Assembly: GCA_037042915.1 (NCBI GenBank)
Contig: CM073199.1
Location: 2,914,001-2,978,000 of the forward strand
Source: Auricularia sp. M13
Lineage: Eukaryota; Basidiomycota; Agaricomycetes; Auriculariales; Auriculariaceae
Length of the DNA: 64,000 nucleotides
Direction of reading: 5' to 3'
The notes beneath the pieces were generated by a model that was not told the DNA's origin, searched no databases, and was given only the letters and a program-made list of their open reading frames with translations. Made by a program: the position numbers and the translations under genes. Within the stretch, counting starts at the first letter, position 1. Each line of letters starts with the position of its first letter. This document shows positions 42,833 through 56,115 of the stretch, in pieces.

Positions 42833-45800
42833 ATGCCGCCACGACGGACAACGCGCGCAGTTTCGACCGCCAGCACCGCGTCTACGGCGACGGCCAGGTC
42901 CACGAGAAAGCGCAAGGCCGCCGATGCTGATGAATCGGGCAACGACACCGACGCTTCAGTGGTTTCGACGTCGCGCCCCCGCCGCGCAACACGCGCCGCT
43001 TCCGTGTCTGCCGCCAGCGAGGACGAGAGCCAGAATGAGGAGGGCGACATGGTGACGCCCAAGAAGCCTGTGCGTAAAGGCCGCGCGAAGAAGGCCGCGC
43101 CGGTCGACGACGACGACGACGACGACGACCAGGCCGCGTTCACGCCCAAGCCCAAGCCGGCAAAGGCAGCGCCCAAATCTACTCGCGGAAAGAAGAAGGC
43201 CGCCGTGCCTGCTCCTGCCGAGCCTGACTCGGACGACCTGTTCACGCCCAAAGCCAACCGCAAGATGGCGGCGGAGTCGACGCCTAAACCGCCGCCGACG
43301 CCGCAGGTCGAGCTCGACAGCGAGGACGAGAGCTTCATGGCGTCAGGCGGCCCCGTCCGCAAGCGTCAGCCCAAGAAGGACAAGGAGAGCACGACCTCCG
43401 TCGTCGAAGAGTCCGAGGAAGAGGACATCGACATGTCAGAGGCTGCACCCCGGCCCAGCGTCCCACCGCTCAGCCAGCCAATTCCGAAAGAGCTTGAAGA
43501 GCCCCAGGGACCTCGGCCGCGTCTTATTATCCACAAACTCGTGCTGGTCAACTTCAAGAGCTATGCTGGTCGTCAAGAAATCGGCCCTTTCCACAAGTCG
43601 TTCTCTGCCATCGTCGGACCCAATGGATCCGGCAAGTCCAACACTATTGACGCCCTGCTCTTCGTCTTTGGTTATCGCGCAACCAAGATGCGGCAGGGCA
43701 AGCTATCCGAACTGATCCACAACTCGGCCGCGTATCCCGACCTACAAGACTGCAGCGTCGAAGTCCATTTCCGCGAGATCATCGACCTGGTATGCTTTTC
43801 TCAGCATTATCTCTCACTTAGTTGACCACATCTGTAGCCCGGACCAAACGCATGCGAGGTCCTGCCTGGCTCGGCGCTCGCAGTGACGCGCACGGCGTAC
43901 AAGAACAACAGCAGCAAGTACACCATCAACGGCACGACGAGCAACTTCAAGGAGGTCACGACGCTCCTGAAGGGCAAGGGCATCGACCTCGACCACAACC
44001 GCTTCCTCATTCTTCAGGGCGAGGTCGAGTCGATCGCGCAGATGAAGCCCAAGGCGCCGTCCGAGCACGAGGACGGGCTGCTCGAGTATCTCGAGGACAT
44101 CATCGGCACGAGCCATTACAAGGAGCGCATCGACAGCGCGCTCGTCGAGGTCGAGCGATGCTCGGAAGAGCGCGCGGAGAAGCTCGCGAAGCTGAAGAAT
44201 GTGGAGCGCGAAAAGGCCAAGCTCGAGGAAGGCAAGCGCGAGGCGGAGGACTATATCCGCACACAGAACGAGTGGGTGCGCGCGCGCAGCCGGCTTGTGC
44301 AGTGGAATGCGTGGCAGGTCGGCAAGCTGCGCGACGCCGCGGCTGCCACCGTCGTACGTAGAGCTATCATTGCTTGAGCGCAATCTCGCATGCTGATGAC
44401 ATTATTTCTATCAAATAGGACGAGACTACGCGCGAGCTTCAAGAAGAAACCGAGCGCCATGGCGACGATGTCGCTGAGGCCCAAGACCTTCAGGCGCATT
44501 ACGACGAGCGCCTCAAGCTGTACGAGGAAGTCAAGAAGCACTCTGCCGCCATCATGAAGAACCTGAGTGTCCATGAGAAACAGGAGGTTGGGCTGGAGGA
44601 GCGCAAGAAGCACGCCGCTGGCAAGGCCAAGAAGCTCAAGAAGTCTATTACGGACGTATGTAGAATTTCGTCTTGTTGCTCGACGGTGTTGCTCATGGGT
44701 GTCATAGGACACCAAGGCGAAGAACGAGGCGGAGCGCACGATTGAGGACAGCGAGTCCAAGATCGAAAAGGAGAAGAAGGCGACGGAAGAATTCGAGGCG
44801 TCCCTCCAGGTCGAAGAGAAGGCCCTTGAAGCTATTACTGACTCGCTGCGAGGTAATGTCGCTGCTTGCTTTATTTCGCGGCGGTGGTTGACTATGTTGT
44901 CTGTGCAGGCAAGACGCAAGTCTTCCACGACCAGATCGAGGTCAAGCAAAAGGAGCTCGAGCCTCTAAATGCGCAAGTCAACAAGGTGCAGGCGACGCTG
45001 GACATTGCGACATCTGAGCGCGACCTGCTCGTTCAGAAGGCCGAGGAGGCTCGCGCAGCAGCCAGGTCGGCCGAGGACAATGTTGCGGAGCTCAAGCTGC
45101 AGCGCACGGCAAAGGACACGGAGCTCGACGAGCTCAAGCGTGACGCTGCCGTCCTCACCAAGGAGGCCAAGAGCAGCGCTACACGGTTGGAGCAGTTGCG
45201 CGCCCAAGTAACCGAACTGCGCGGCAAGGCGACCAACTCGCGTCAGAAGGTAGACGAGGCCAAGGCCTCGCTTGCGCAAAACACGTCGCAGAACGCCGTC
45301 TTGGATAGCTTGACGCGGTTGAAGAACGCGGGGCGTATCACCGGATTCCATGTGGGTTCTCTTCATCCTTGACGCCCATGGTTGGATATGCTGAGCTCGT
45401 GATAGGGTCGTCTTGGAAGCCTGGGTACCATCCCGGACAAGTACGATGTCGCGGTGACCACTGCCTGCGGCGCCCTCAACAACCTCGTCGTCGACACCGT
45501 CGAACAGGCGCAGGCATGTATCGACTACCTGCGCAAAAACAACGTGGGCCGTGCGTCCTTCATGGTGCTGGAGAAGCTGCCCAACAACGCGCCGCCGGAT
45601 GGCGCGACTCCCGAGAACGTGCCGCGCCTCTTCGACCTGATCAAACCGCGCGACGCGCGTTTTGCACCGGCGTTCTACAAGGCCGTCGGACAGACGCTGG
45701 TCGCGGACGACATGGACCAGGCGAACCGCGTTGCGTTCGGCGGGAGCAGGCGCTGGCGCGTCGTGACACTTGCTGGGCAGCTGATCGACGCGTCGGGCAC

Positions 45801-47912
45801 GATGAGCGGTGGCGGTACGCGGGTGCAGCGCGGCGGGATGAGCGCGAAGCTCGCGCCGGAGGGCGTCTCGCCCGACGTGCTGCGGCGGTACGAACGCGAG
45901 AGCGAAGACGCTGCGCGCGCGCTGGAGGAGCGCGCAGCCGAGGCCGCCGCGTGCGAGGCCGAGTGCGAGCGGCTCGCGCAGGAGGCGCCGCGCGTCGACA
46001 TGCGCATTCAGAAGGCCGAGCTCGACCGCTCAACGCTCGCCGCCCGTCTCGCTGAGGCGGAGAAGCGCGTCCGCGAGCTTCGTGCGCAGAGCAAGCCGGA
46101 CGCTGGCGATGCGGGGCGCATCAAGACGCTTGAGGCCGAGATTGCAGAGGCGCAGCGGCAGCTGGCGCGCGCGAAGGAGACGGCTGGCGAGGTCGAGGCG
46201 GCCATCAAGGCGCTCGAGAAGAAGATCCTCGACGTCGGTGGCTCGAAGCTGCTCGCGCAGAAGGCCAAGGTCGACGGGATCAAGCTGCACCTGCAGCTCT
46301 CCTCGGACGAGATCACCAAGGCCGAGGTGGCCAAGGCGCGTGCGGAGAAGGACGTGCAGAAGCTGAGCGCGGCGCTGAAGAAGCACGAGCGCGAGATGGC
46401 CGATGCGGACGCTGAGCTTGCGGACTTGGAGGAACAGTGGGCTGAGTGCGCGCGCGTGCTGAAGGAGATGCGTGCCAAGGTCGAGGAGGCGCAGACCGCG
46501 GCGGAGACTGCGAAGGAGGACCTGGACGGCATCAAGCAGGACCTCGACGAGAAGCAGGCCAAGCTGCGCAAGTTCAGAGAGAAAGAAGTGAGTACTACGA
46601 CTGTGACGCATGCATATTCTCATATTCGCCCCGTAGATGATGCTGCAGCAGCGCTTGGAGGATGCGCAGAAGGAGATGGACGAGCACGAGCGGAACCTCC
46701 AGCGCTACAAGCTTGCTCACGACGAGCTGCAACTGGAAGAAATTGAGTGAGTCTTAAGCATTGGCACAAAACATCTTCTAACCCTCTGTCAGCGATGATG
46801 ACGACGAGGAAGAAGCTGGGGATGAGAAGCCAAAGGTTGAGCAACCACCAGCTGAACCTTCTGAGTCTACGGAGGGAACGCCCGACAACGAGGACGCGAT
46901 GGAGGTCGACCAAGAGGACGTCAAGCCGAATATCAAAGAACTGAAGGCCCGCGACAACTCGATGGAGCTCCGCATTTACACCGAGCAGGAACTGTCGCAG
47001 TTCAACAGAAAAGAGTTGATCGCCGATACCACTTTGCTTGAAGGTCGGTTGCAGGCATCTTGATGTCTTTTAGCTCTTACTAATGGTTTTATAGAACGGC
47101 TCAAGAACGCGAGACCAAACATGAACATCCTCAAGGAATACCGGAAACGCGAGGAAGAGTTCCTGAAGCGTGCCCAGGACCTGGACGCCGTGACCAACGA
47201 GCGCGACAAGCACAAGAAGCTATACGACGAGCTGCGCAAGTCGCGGTTGGACGAATTTATGTCTGGCTTCAACATCATCTCCGCGAAGCTCAAGGAAATG
47301 TACCAGGTGCGTTCTCTACGCTACGCCAGCTGTCGTCCGACTAAGTGTGGTTAGACAATCACGTTTGGCGGAAACGCAGAGCTTGAGTTGGTTGACAGCA
47401 TGGATCCTTTTTCGGAAGGCATCATTTTCAGCGTCATGCCGCCCAAGAAGAGCTGGAAGAACATCTCGAATCTGTCGGGTGGCGAGAAGGTGAGCAGCGT
47501 TGATCTACCTGATGAAGTGTCCCGCTGACCATCGCAGACGTTGAGCTCTCTGGCTCTGGTATTTGCACTGCACGTATTCAAGCCGACGCCGCTGTACTTC
47601 ATGGACGAGATCGACGCCGCGCTCGACTTCCGCAACGTGTCTATCGTCGCGAATTATATCAAGGATCGGACCAAGAACGCCCAGTTTATCATCATTTCGT
47701 TACGGTATGTTTGACAATTTTGCGGTGCGAGCGCAGCTCATGATCTGTTAGAAACGACATGTTCGAACTGAGCCATCGGCTTGTCGGCATCTACAAAACT
47801 TCCAATGCCACCCGTAGTAAGTCAGCTGCCGTGGAAGCGCGATGTTTTGCTAAGGTGTTTGCTAGGCATCTGCATAGATAACACGCCGCTCAGTGTCGCG
47901 GTCAGGGGCTAA
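42833..47912 (+). CDS. smc4: SMC4, condensin core ATPase subunit
   Basis: Thirteen exons were read. The N-terminus is Lys/Ser-rich and acidic (Asp run, [12 protein letters not shown]) before the head: [20 protein letters not shown], then Walker [20 protein letters not shown] at 43619. [20 protein letters not shown] is the Q-loop region. Long coiled coils flank a hinge at about 45330-45860 ([40 protein letters not shown]). The C-terminal head has the signature [19 protein letters not shown] (about 47470) and Walker [21 protein letters not shown], and ends [15 protein letters not shown], with the stop at 47910-47912. [20 protein letters not shown] is characteristic of SMC4 over other SMCs. With SMC2 it forms condensin, which compacts mitotic chromosomes in the nucleus. 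No break was seen. Confidence 0.96.
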
Positions 47913-48159
47913 TGATGTGACTACTTTATTTGCTATCATCTGGATTGTTATTTGTACGTGTACCATGTAGAACGCCTCTTGTTTGAATGAGATTTCGCTT
48001 GCGACGGCCTCTACCTGAGTGGTAATGATCAGCGAATGTGGATTGTCTCTTGCCTGCAAAGGGAGGATAGGATTGCCTCGGGATTGCCCGGACTTCCGTC
48101 CCGACGGCGATTGCTTGCAGATCCGTTCTCAGCCTCCGACGGTGACTGCGGCGGTCCAC

Positions 48160-51100
48160 ATGGCCGCGTCCTTTGCTGTTCTCCGGGGCCGTGGCTTGCT
48201 ACCGTTTGGCCAGTCTTGCTTTAGACTGCCACCTATGCCCACCCAACGGCCGGTAATCCTGCAGCGTCGCGCGATGGGCCACTGGAAATATCCTCCCGCG
48301 CGCCGGTCGGACCACGTCGACGTGTACAAGAGCGCGAAGCACGGCGAGGTGCGCGTGCCCGATCCATACGAATGGCTGGAGCACAAGTCCTCGGAGACGG
48401 ACGCCTGGATCGATGCCGAGGTCAAGCTCACCAAAGAGTACCTGAGCGACTTCAAGGAGCACTCCAAGTTGGCCGCCGATTTCAAGCTCGCGTACAACTA
48501 CGCAAAGGTGCGCGATTTTTGCGCCGCCATTCTAGCCAGTCTGACGCCTTCTGAAGTTCAGCTCCCCGAGTCTGAAAGGCGATGGCCGCTGGTACGTGAC
48601 GGGCGCTCAGGATAGAGCCGAAATTAAACTCTAAACCGATCATCGGTGGCTGCAGGTACTGGTATTCCAACACTGGACTTGAACCTCACTCGGTCCTGCA
48701 TCGGTCCAAGGGACCCGAGCTCCCGGACTTCTCAAAGCCTGAAACCGTCGAGGAGGAAATATTTTTCGATGTGGGAGCCATCGCTACTCATGTTATTGGA
48801 GGCCTAACGAAGTTCCAGCCGAACCTCTTGTCAGAAGACAAGACTGCCGCCATTCAGATGACCAAGTTCTCCGACTGCGGTAAATACTTTGGGTTTGGCA
48901 TATCTCGCTCGGTGAGTTTGGCCGCGCTCACTGCATTCCTTCGTCCGCTTGCTCATTAGCCGGTATACAGGGCAGCGACTTCAGCACCATCTACGTTCGT
49001 CCCACGGACTCTCCCTTCCGGAAAGGCGAGGACGGATCGATTCCCGACCTGAGCGACGGCCAATTGCCGGATGAACTCCGTTTCGTGAAGTTTTCCAACA
49101 TCGACTGGACCGCCGACTCGAAGGGCTTCTTCTATTCTGTCTGTTGCGCACTTTCATCCGCGATTCGCTCTGACACCGTGGTTTCAGCGTTACCCCGATC
49201 GTAGCACTCATGGTAATGCCACTGACGATGTGGCCGGGACGGAAACAGACGAAGACAAATGGGCAAAGTTGTACTACCATCGCGTTGGCACGCCGCAGTG
49301 TACGTTCATTCTCCCAGAAGTCTCCCTTGCTCTAATCGCTTGTAGCCGAGGACATCCTTGTCTTGGAAGACCTCACCAACCCACATCTGTTCTTCGATGT
49401 AAACGTTTCCCACGACGGGAAATACATCATCGCGATCATGGCGCAAGACACTGCTCATGTACGACTTGAGATTCTGAAGCCGATATCTCCGTTAACCTCC
49501 TTGCAGAAATACAAAGTCTGGATAGCGGACATCGAGAACCAGTCGATCGGGCAGGACCTCAAGTGGATCAAGTTCACGGACAAGTTCGAACACCTCTGGA
49601 CCTAGTATGTTCACTGCATCTCATGCCCTAACACAAACATAATAAATTCGCCGAACAGCATCACGAACACCGGCACGAAGTTCCTCTTCCAGACGGACAA
49701 GGACGCGCCGAAGCAGCGCATCGTCAGCTTCGACCTCGCCGACCCGACATTCGCCCTCTCCGAGGTCGTGCCGCAGGACCCCGACGCGCTGCTGCAAGAC
49801 GTCGTCGTGGTCGCGTCGGACTACATGGTGCTGAACTACTCGCGCAACGTCAAGGACGAGCTCTACGTCCACGCGCTCTCTGGCGAGCGCGTCGAGCGCG
49901 TCGCGGAGGACTTCGTCGGCACCGTCACCCTCAGCCGCCCGCCGCGCCGTACCGACCAGCAGTTCTTTGCTATGCTCGTTGGGTTTACGAGCCCCGGTAT
50001 TTCGTGCCGGTATGACTTTAGCAAGCCGGTCGGACAGCGGTGGGAGGTTTATAGGAAGCATGAGGTTAAGGGCCTTAATCCCGACGAATTCGTCTCGGAG
50101 CAGGTATGCAGTCACCACCGTGCTGCGTGTGTGCATTGCGGGAGGCTGATGGCTGTATGATTGTCAGGTGTGGTTCACGAGTAAGGATGGCACAAAGGTT
50201 CCCATGTTCATCGTACGCCACAAGGAGACCAAGCTCGATGGCACTGCGCCGGCCTTCCAATACGGGTAAATACGCTCCTCCCCACTCTGGGGGAGATTCT
50301 CACCATGAACTTTGAAGCTATGGCGGATTTGCGATTGCGATTCCGCCGCGTTTCTCCACGTGGTGGCTCACCTTCGCCAAGCGCTACCGCGCAGTCATCG
50401 CCTCCGTCAACATCCGCGGCGGGAATGAGTTCGGCGAGGAGTGGCACCAGAACGGTATGAAGGATAAGAAGGTATATTGCAGGACCCAGTATCCGTCTTT
50501 CCGAACGAATCTCATCCTGCCTTACAGATGAATGTCTTCAACGATTTCATTAGCGCAAGGTATGTTTCCGTTTTCCAAGGCTGCAATAGATCGGCTGAGC
50601 ATTCTACTTGCGACAGTCAATGGCTCGTGGCTAACAAGTACGCCGCGCCCGGGAAGGTGATCATCAACGGCGGCTCGAACGGCGGTCTGCTGGTCGCCGC
50701 CTGCGTCAACATCGCGCCCGAGGGCACATTTGGCGCAGCCATCGCGGAGGTCGGCGTGCTGGACATGCTAAAGGTCGTGTCTCTCTCCGGTGTCCGCTGA
50801 ATGGCTGATACTGAACTTGCGTTTTTCCAGTTCCACAAGTTCACGATCGGTAAGGCGTGGACCGCCGACTACGGCGACCCCGACAAGCCAGAGGAGTTTG
50901 ATTACATCTTCCCGTACTCGCCGCTGCACAACGTTCCGAAGGACAAGACGCTACCTGCGGTGCTGCTCATGACGGCCGACCGTACGTAGAGTCGAATTCA
51001 TAGTTGCTGACGCACTGACAAGGACCGCAGACGACGACCGTGTCGTGCCGCTGCACTCTTTCAAGCACGCTGCGCAGCTGCAGTACACCCTTCCGGACAA

Positions 51101-51300
51101 CCCCAACCCTCTCCTCATCCGCATCGACCAGAAGGCGGGCCACGGGTCGGGGAAGTCTACTGATAAGCTGTGAGGCTCTGACCTCTGACTGCGCTTTCGG
51201 AGCTGACGATCGTGGCTAACGTTTTCGTAGGATCAACGATGCTGCCGACCGTTATGGGTTTGCCGCGCATGCGCTTGGGCTGAAGTACTACGATGACTGA
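48160..51300 (+). CDS. prolyl oligopeptidase (S9A family)
   Basis: Many short exons encode the whole S9A layout. It opens with [19 protein letters not shown] and [20 protein letters not shown], the typical start. A beta-propeller follows ([29 protein letters not shown]-like pieces, [16 protein letters not shown]). The catalytic alpha/beta domain has the serine in [13 protein letters not shown], Asp in [13 protein letters not shown] (rebuilt over the intron near 50982) and His in [14 protein letters not shown]. It ends [13 protein letters not shown], with the stop at 51298-51300. Two starts are possible. The ATG at 48160 adds a 25-residue hydrophobic/basic leader ([19 protein letters not shown]); the ATG at 48235 gives the usual cytosolic form. 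It cleaves short proline-containing peptides after Pro. Nothing nearby suggests the macrocyclase type seen in cyclic-peptide clusters. Confidence 0.92.
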
Positions 51301-51748
51301 GTACTGAGCCGTGGAACTTGTGGCTCTGTGGAGGCCAGTATCACTTCGCGCCTCTAAGACGGTGGCCGCTGTCGACTCGTTGTGTACATGGGGCATGCTC
51401 TGCAATTACTTGCTATTGATATTCCACCGACATAGGCAAATCCAGTGGTAAAGAGTACTACAGTGTGAAAGACTTGCATCATTTCATCTTAAACCCGTTC
51501 AAGAGGCTCGGAGACTGGGGGCAATTGATTATGAATGACGTTATTACGCTCTTCCTTGATCTCAGAGCTTATCTATTACCTGGAATTTGAGCCTATTTCC
51601 TTCGCAAGGACTCCATCTGAAAATAGAAAATCCAGAGTCGAACAAAACGAATTCTGACTCCGCGATCTCGTTTCATCTTTCCGACGCGAAGCGGTGCGCG
51701 TCTAACATCTCACTGTCCGCCTAACGCTCGTTCCACGACCCGGCCACG
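51301..51748. other. intergenic between POP and beta-adaptin
   Basis: 3' flank of the peptidase gene and promoter of the adaptin gene. No coding signal. Confidence 0.5.
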
Positions 51749-54482
51749 ATGAACGGCTTCGGCGCGCGCGTAGTGCCCAAGAAGGGTGCGCTGGGCGTCG
51801 CCGCTGGCTGTATGCGTTGCTGACGCGTGGCGCTGGCAGGCGAAAACTTCGAGCTGCGTGCGGACCTGAACAGCGAGTACCGCGAGCGACGCAAGGACGC
51901 GATTAAGCGGGTCATCGCCAACATGACCGTCGGCAAGGACGTCAGCGGGCTGTTCCCCGACGTCCTCAAGAACATGCAGACCGAGGACCTCGAGCAGAAG
52001 AAGCTGGTTTACCTCTATCTCATGAACTACGCAAAGACCCAGCCAGAGCTCGTTATTCTCGCGGTCAACACTTTCGTCAGGGTAACTCCTGCAAGCCATA
52101 CAAGTCGTAATTAACTAAACTAACTACAATTTATTACACAGGACTCGGACGACCCCAATCCTCTTGTCCGCGCGCTGGCCATCCGCACGATGGGCTGTCT
52201 ACGCGCAGAAAAGATAATCGATTACCTGTGCGACCCGCTGCAAAAGTGCTTACGAGACGACAACCCGTACGTGCGGAAGACGGCCGCACTGTGTGTCGCC
52301 AAACTCTACGATCTCAAGCCTGAGCTCGTGCTGGACAACGGCTTCCTCGAGCAGCTGCAGGAAATGGTCTCCGATCCCAACCCCATGGTCAGCGCTGCGT
52401 TACATGTGCCATCATCGCCAAATTGACGTTTATTCTGTCACTTTATTTTGCAGGTTGTCGCAAACGCCGTGACGGCGCTGACAGACATCCACGTGCAGGC
52501 CACATCACAGCCCGACTCCTCCGCCGAGAAAGCGGCCTTCATCATCAACGCTGCAATATTGCAGAAGCTGCTCATCGCGTTGAACGAGTGCTCTGAATGG
52601 GGGCGCGTGGCGATCTTGACAGCACTGGCAAGATACGAAGCTACCGACGAGAAGGAGAGTGAACACATCTGCGAGCGTGTGGTCCCCCAATTCCAACACG
52701 CGAACGGCTCTGTCGTCCTTGCTGCTGTGAAGGTAATACTCGCACTCGAGCTGCGAGCGGAGCGCTAACGTCTGCGTATTTGCCAGGTCGTGATGATCCA
52801 CATGCGCGGCATCCGACGCGAGGAGCTCATCAAGCAGCTCGTGCGCAAGATGGCGCCGCCACTCGTAACGCTGCTCTCCTCGCCGCCCGAGTTCCAGTGG
52901 GTCGCGCTGCGCAGCATAAACCTGCTGCTGCAGAAGCGCAGCGATATCCTGCAGAACGAAATGCGCGTGTTCTTCTGCAAGTACAATGACCCGCCGTACG
53001 TCAAGATCGAGAAGCTCGACATTATGGTCCGGCTGGCGGGAGAGAGTAATGTGGATGCGCTGCTCAGCGAATTGAAAGAGTACGTGGAGGTCGCGTATGA
53101 CAGCGTATGCGTCGATACTGACAGGGCATTAGGTATGCGAGCGAAGTGGACGTTGACTTTGTGCGGAAGAGCATCAAGGCCATTGGCCAATGCGCAATCC
53201 GAATCGACGCCGCCGCCGAGCGCTGCGTGCATGTGTTGTTAGAACTCATCGCAACACGCGTCAGCTACGTCGTCCAGGAGTCCATCGTCGTCATGAAGGT
53301 GCGCCGTCCGCCCGACCATACATAGTACGCCTTCAAATCGGCTTACACGCTCGTCCATCCCCCAAAAGGACATCTTCCGGAAATACCCCTCGCGATACGA
53401 AGGCATCATCCCGACCCTCTTCGCAAGTCTCGACGACCTCGACGAGCCGGAGGCGAAGGCGTCGTTGATCTGGATCATCGGCGAGTACGCGGCGAAGGTG
53501 GACAACGCCGCGGAGCTGCTCGCTATCTTCGTCAAGTCGTTCTCGGACGAGGGCATCCCGGTGCAGTTGCAAACACTGACCGCTGTCGTGAAGCTGTACC
53601 TGCAGAAGCCCGACGCCGCGCAGGGTCTCGTGCAGTCCGTGCTCAATACAGCCACCAAAGATTGCGACTCGCCCGACGTGCGTGACCGCGCGTATATTTA
53701 TTGGAGATTGTTGTCAACGGACCCTGGGGCTGCGAAGGTTTGCTTGCTTTTTTTTCTGTGGGCATGTAAATGGGTTGACTGACTGGTGCGCAGGCAGTTG
53801 TGCTGGCACATCGGCCGCCGATTTCGTTGCCGCAAACGACGGTGCCGCCGGCGCTGCTAGAAGAGCTGCTGGGCGAGATTGGTTCGCTGGCGAGTGTGTA
53901 TCACAAACCGGCAGAGACCTTCGTGGGACACGGACGCATCGGCGCGGATTCGTTACAACGGAAAGCCAACGAGTGCGTCCTGACTTATTTATCAAACCCG
54001 GTGCGTGGTGCTGAGGCGGTCATTACAGGGTGCAGGACGTGCAGAAAGCGCTGCGCACAGTCGTTGAAGGCCAGCACTCGGAGAACCTGCTCAACTTCGA
54101 CGACGACACCAGCGCAGACGGCGGCGCGGCAACCGGGCTGGGCGCGACAGATCCCCTGGGCGCGCCGGCGGTCGCGAACATCCTGGCATCGAGCAACCCG
54201 CTCGACGACCTCGTCTCGATCTTCGGCGGCGCAGGGCTCGGCGGGCCCACGCAGGCGCCCGGTGCGCCCGCGCCCGGCTTCGGCATGGGCACGTCGACGA
54301 GCAGCGCGGGCCTCCTGGCGTCGACATCCACCGCGAGCGACCTGGCGTCCGCGAACTCCGCGACGCAGCTCGGCGGGCTCGGCGGGCTTGGTGGGCTGGA
54401 CTTTGGCTCGCCGCCGCCGCCCGCTGCGCCTGCGAAGCAGCCACAGCAGGCGGCGTCGGATGATTTGTTGGGTTTGTTTTGA
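51749..54482 (+). CDS. beta-adaptin of a clathrin adaptor complex (probably AP-1)
   Basis: The ATG at 51749 ([13 protein letters not shown]) joins over a 54-bp intron to [20 protein letters not shown]. The armadillo/HEAT trunk is complete: [86 protein letters not shown]. About nine introns interrupt it. The C-terminus is a Gly/Ala/Ser-rich hinge with clathrin-box-like LLNFDD and a final DDLLGLF at the stop (54480-54482). No folded ear follows. AP-1/AP-2 beta subunits link cargo adaptors to clathrin at trans-Golgi/endosomes or plasma membrane. Fungal AP-1 beta often lacks the ear, which favours AP-1. AP-2 cannot be fully excluded by eye. Confidence 0.92.
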
Positions 54483-55635
54483 GCTTTGAGTTTTGATGAT
54501 TTGATTTCTTTCTTTCTTTCTTGCCGTTTTCCTTTTCCAGTCTCGTGTGGTCAAGCTGTACATCCTGTGCTCTGAAACTCGAACGACAAACTCGCGGAAT
54601 TGCTGCCTGTGCTGGTGCTACGGGTCCAAGCGGGCCCAGTATTCGAGTCTGGAGCGGCGCTCTGCGTGACGTTCCTTCCCCTCCTCCAGGCTAATATTGG
54701 GCTCTCTATTCTGACCATCTGCAAGCTGAAACAGCGATCCACGCGGTCTCTCTCTCCCTTCTCAGCCCCTTTGCGATCCCGCTGCAGTCTTTTGCCGTTC
54801 AGGATGCGTCTCGTGGAGTCACGTTCAACTTGCAACTGACTCATCCGATGATCACGCCAACCGCGGCCGAGGATACTGTAGACGCAGTGTCAGTACCCTT
54901 GCTTCTGCACTTTCTTTGCTCCTTCGGGATTATGCCAACGATATTACCCGCTGTGAAATCGACATTCCGTTGTCAGTGCCCGTGCCGCGGTGACAGGTCG
55001 GAGATGAACTCAGAAGTTGCACTTGACAGGCGGCCAACACCGCTGCTCTTCCTTCGCTTCGTTGCACGGTGCCATTGTGTTCCCCCTGACTCAGCCTGGA
55101 CGGCCAACTATCGCACGACCGTCTCAACCTGTTACACTGCACACTCGCCATCCCAGGCATAGTATGCACTGCGGCTCCGCCTAGCGTTCAACGATCTCGT
55201 GGATAGGCTGTAATGACTCCCGTCACTGTGTGCTAGCCGTCGTCGTCGGTGAGGGCGCTCCCTTTTTGTACATTAATCAGGCGGACCAGGGTTGGGAGGT
55301 CAGATTCACCTGGAGCTCGGGGCCGGCGCCGCATCCATCCAGAGGAAATCGAGATCGCGGTAGAACGGTCCACACGGCTTATCGATGTTCGATAGGTATT
55401 GTACATTCTAGGATGCCGCAGTTCATTACACGCAGACTAATTGGGCGCAGGAGTCTAATAAGTGTCTTCCAACGAGCAGCGAATTATGCCGGAAAACTGG
55501 TCAGGGGACCATGGATATCGTTATCAATAATGAATGAGCAGGTGCTCTGGCTTACACGAGCATGGCTGGAGCAATGGTGAGCCAAATGGATATCGGTAGC
55601 AGACTTAGAAGCTCACACACCTAGCAGTGCAATCC
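54483..55635. other. intergenic, no supported gene
   Basis: 3' flank of the adaptin gene, then sequence with mixed short frames. A plus-strand frame at about 55230-55580 is open (116 codons) but starts at a weak context and has no domain or codon pattern I could trust. Confidence 0.45.
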
Positions 55636-56115
55636 CTATCCCATGCTGAGTTCCGTCTCCGCCGCGCCCTCTCGCACGTAGCCACGTCTTTCGAGCGCGC
55701 GAATTGCATCGAGGAGCCAGTCCCAATCGGACCACCCCTGGCCCGTGAGGAACAGGCCGCGATGCAATTTTGCGCGCACGAGCGCATCTACGACGTTGAT
55801 GGTGCGGAAATGCTGTGGCCCGCCGGCGAGTGTGACGGCGCGCACGAAAGTGAACCGGGCGCTGTACGGGTGGTGCGGCGGGAAGACGTCCAGGACGAGC
55901 CGCCCGCGGACCACGCACAGTGCTATGCATGCCGACGCAGTTTGCGCGAAGATGATGGCTACGAGGGGGCCGCCGCCTGATATGCGCTCGAGACAGCAGT
56001 ACAGCGTGGTCACGTATTGGAATAGGAAGGGTATTGTCCGGCGGGAGATGATGGGAGAGGGCAGTTCGCGCGACTGCGAGAGATGTTGTGGCGAAGCGCT
56101 GGTGTTTGCGGCCAT
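55636..56115 (-). CDS. hypothetical membrane-associated protein (159 aa)
   Basis: A single frame from the ATG at 56115 (MAANTSASPQHLSQSREL) to the stop at 55636-55638. The middle is hydrophobic (PLVAIIFAQTASACIALCVV, one probable helix). It is preceded by TIPFLFQYVTTLYCCLERIS and followed by a soluble C-terminal half (TINVVDALVRAKLHRGLFL, WLLDAIRALERRGYV). Composition is protein-like and not low-complexity. No family was recognised. A short downstream intron or extra exon cannot be excluded. Confidence 0.5.
   Translation of the reverse strand: MAANTSASPQHLSQSRELPSPIISRRTIPFLFQYVTTLYCCLERISGGGPLVAIIFAQTASACIALCVVRGRLVLDVFPPHHPYSARFTFVRAVTLAGGPQHFRTINVVDALVRAKLHRGLFLTGQGWSDWDWLLDAIRALERRGYVREGAAETELSMG

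Noticed and set aside
48160-51300. Prolyl oligopeptidase as a cyclic-peptide (amatoxin-type) macrocyclase
   Set aside because: No short precursor-peptide gene or tailoring enzyme lies nearby; the neighbours are SMC4 and beta-adaptin, fitting a housekeeping peptidase.
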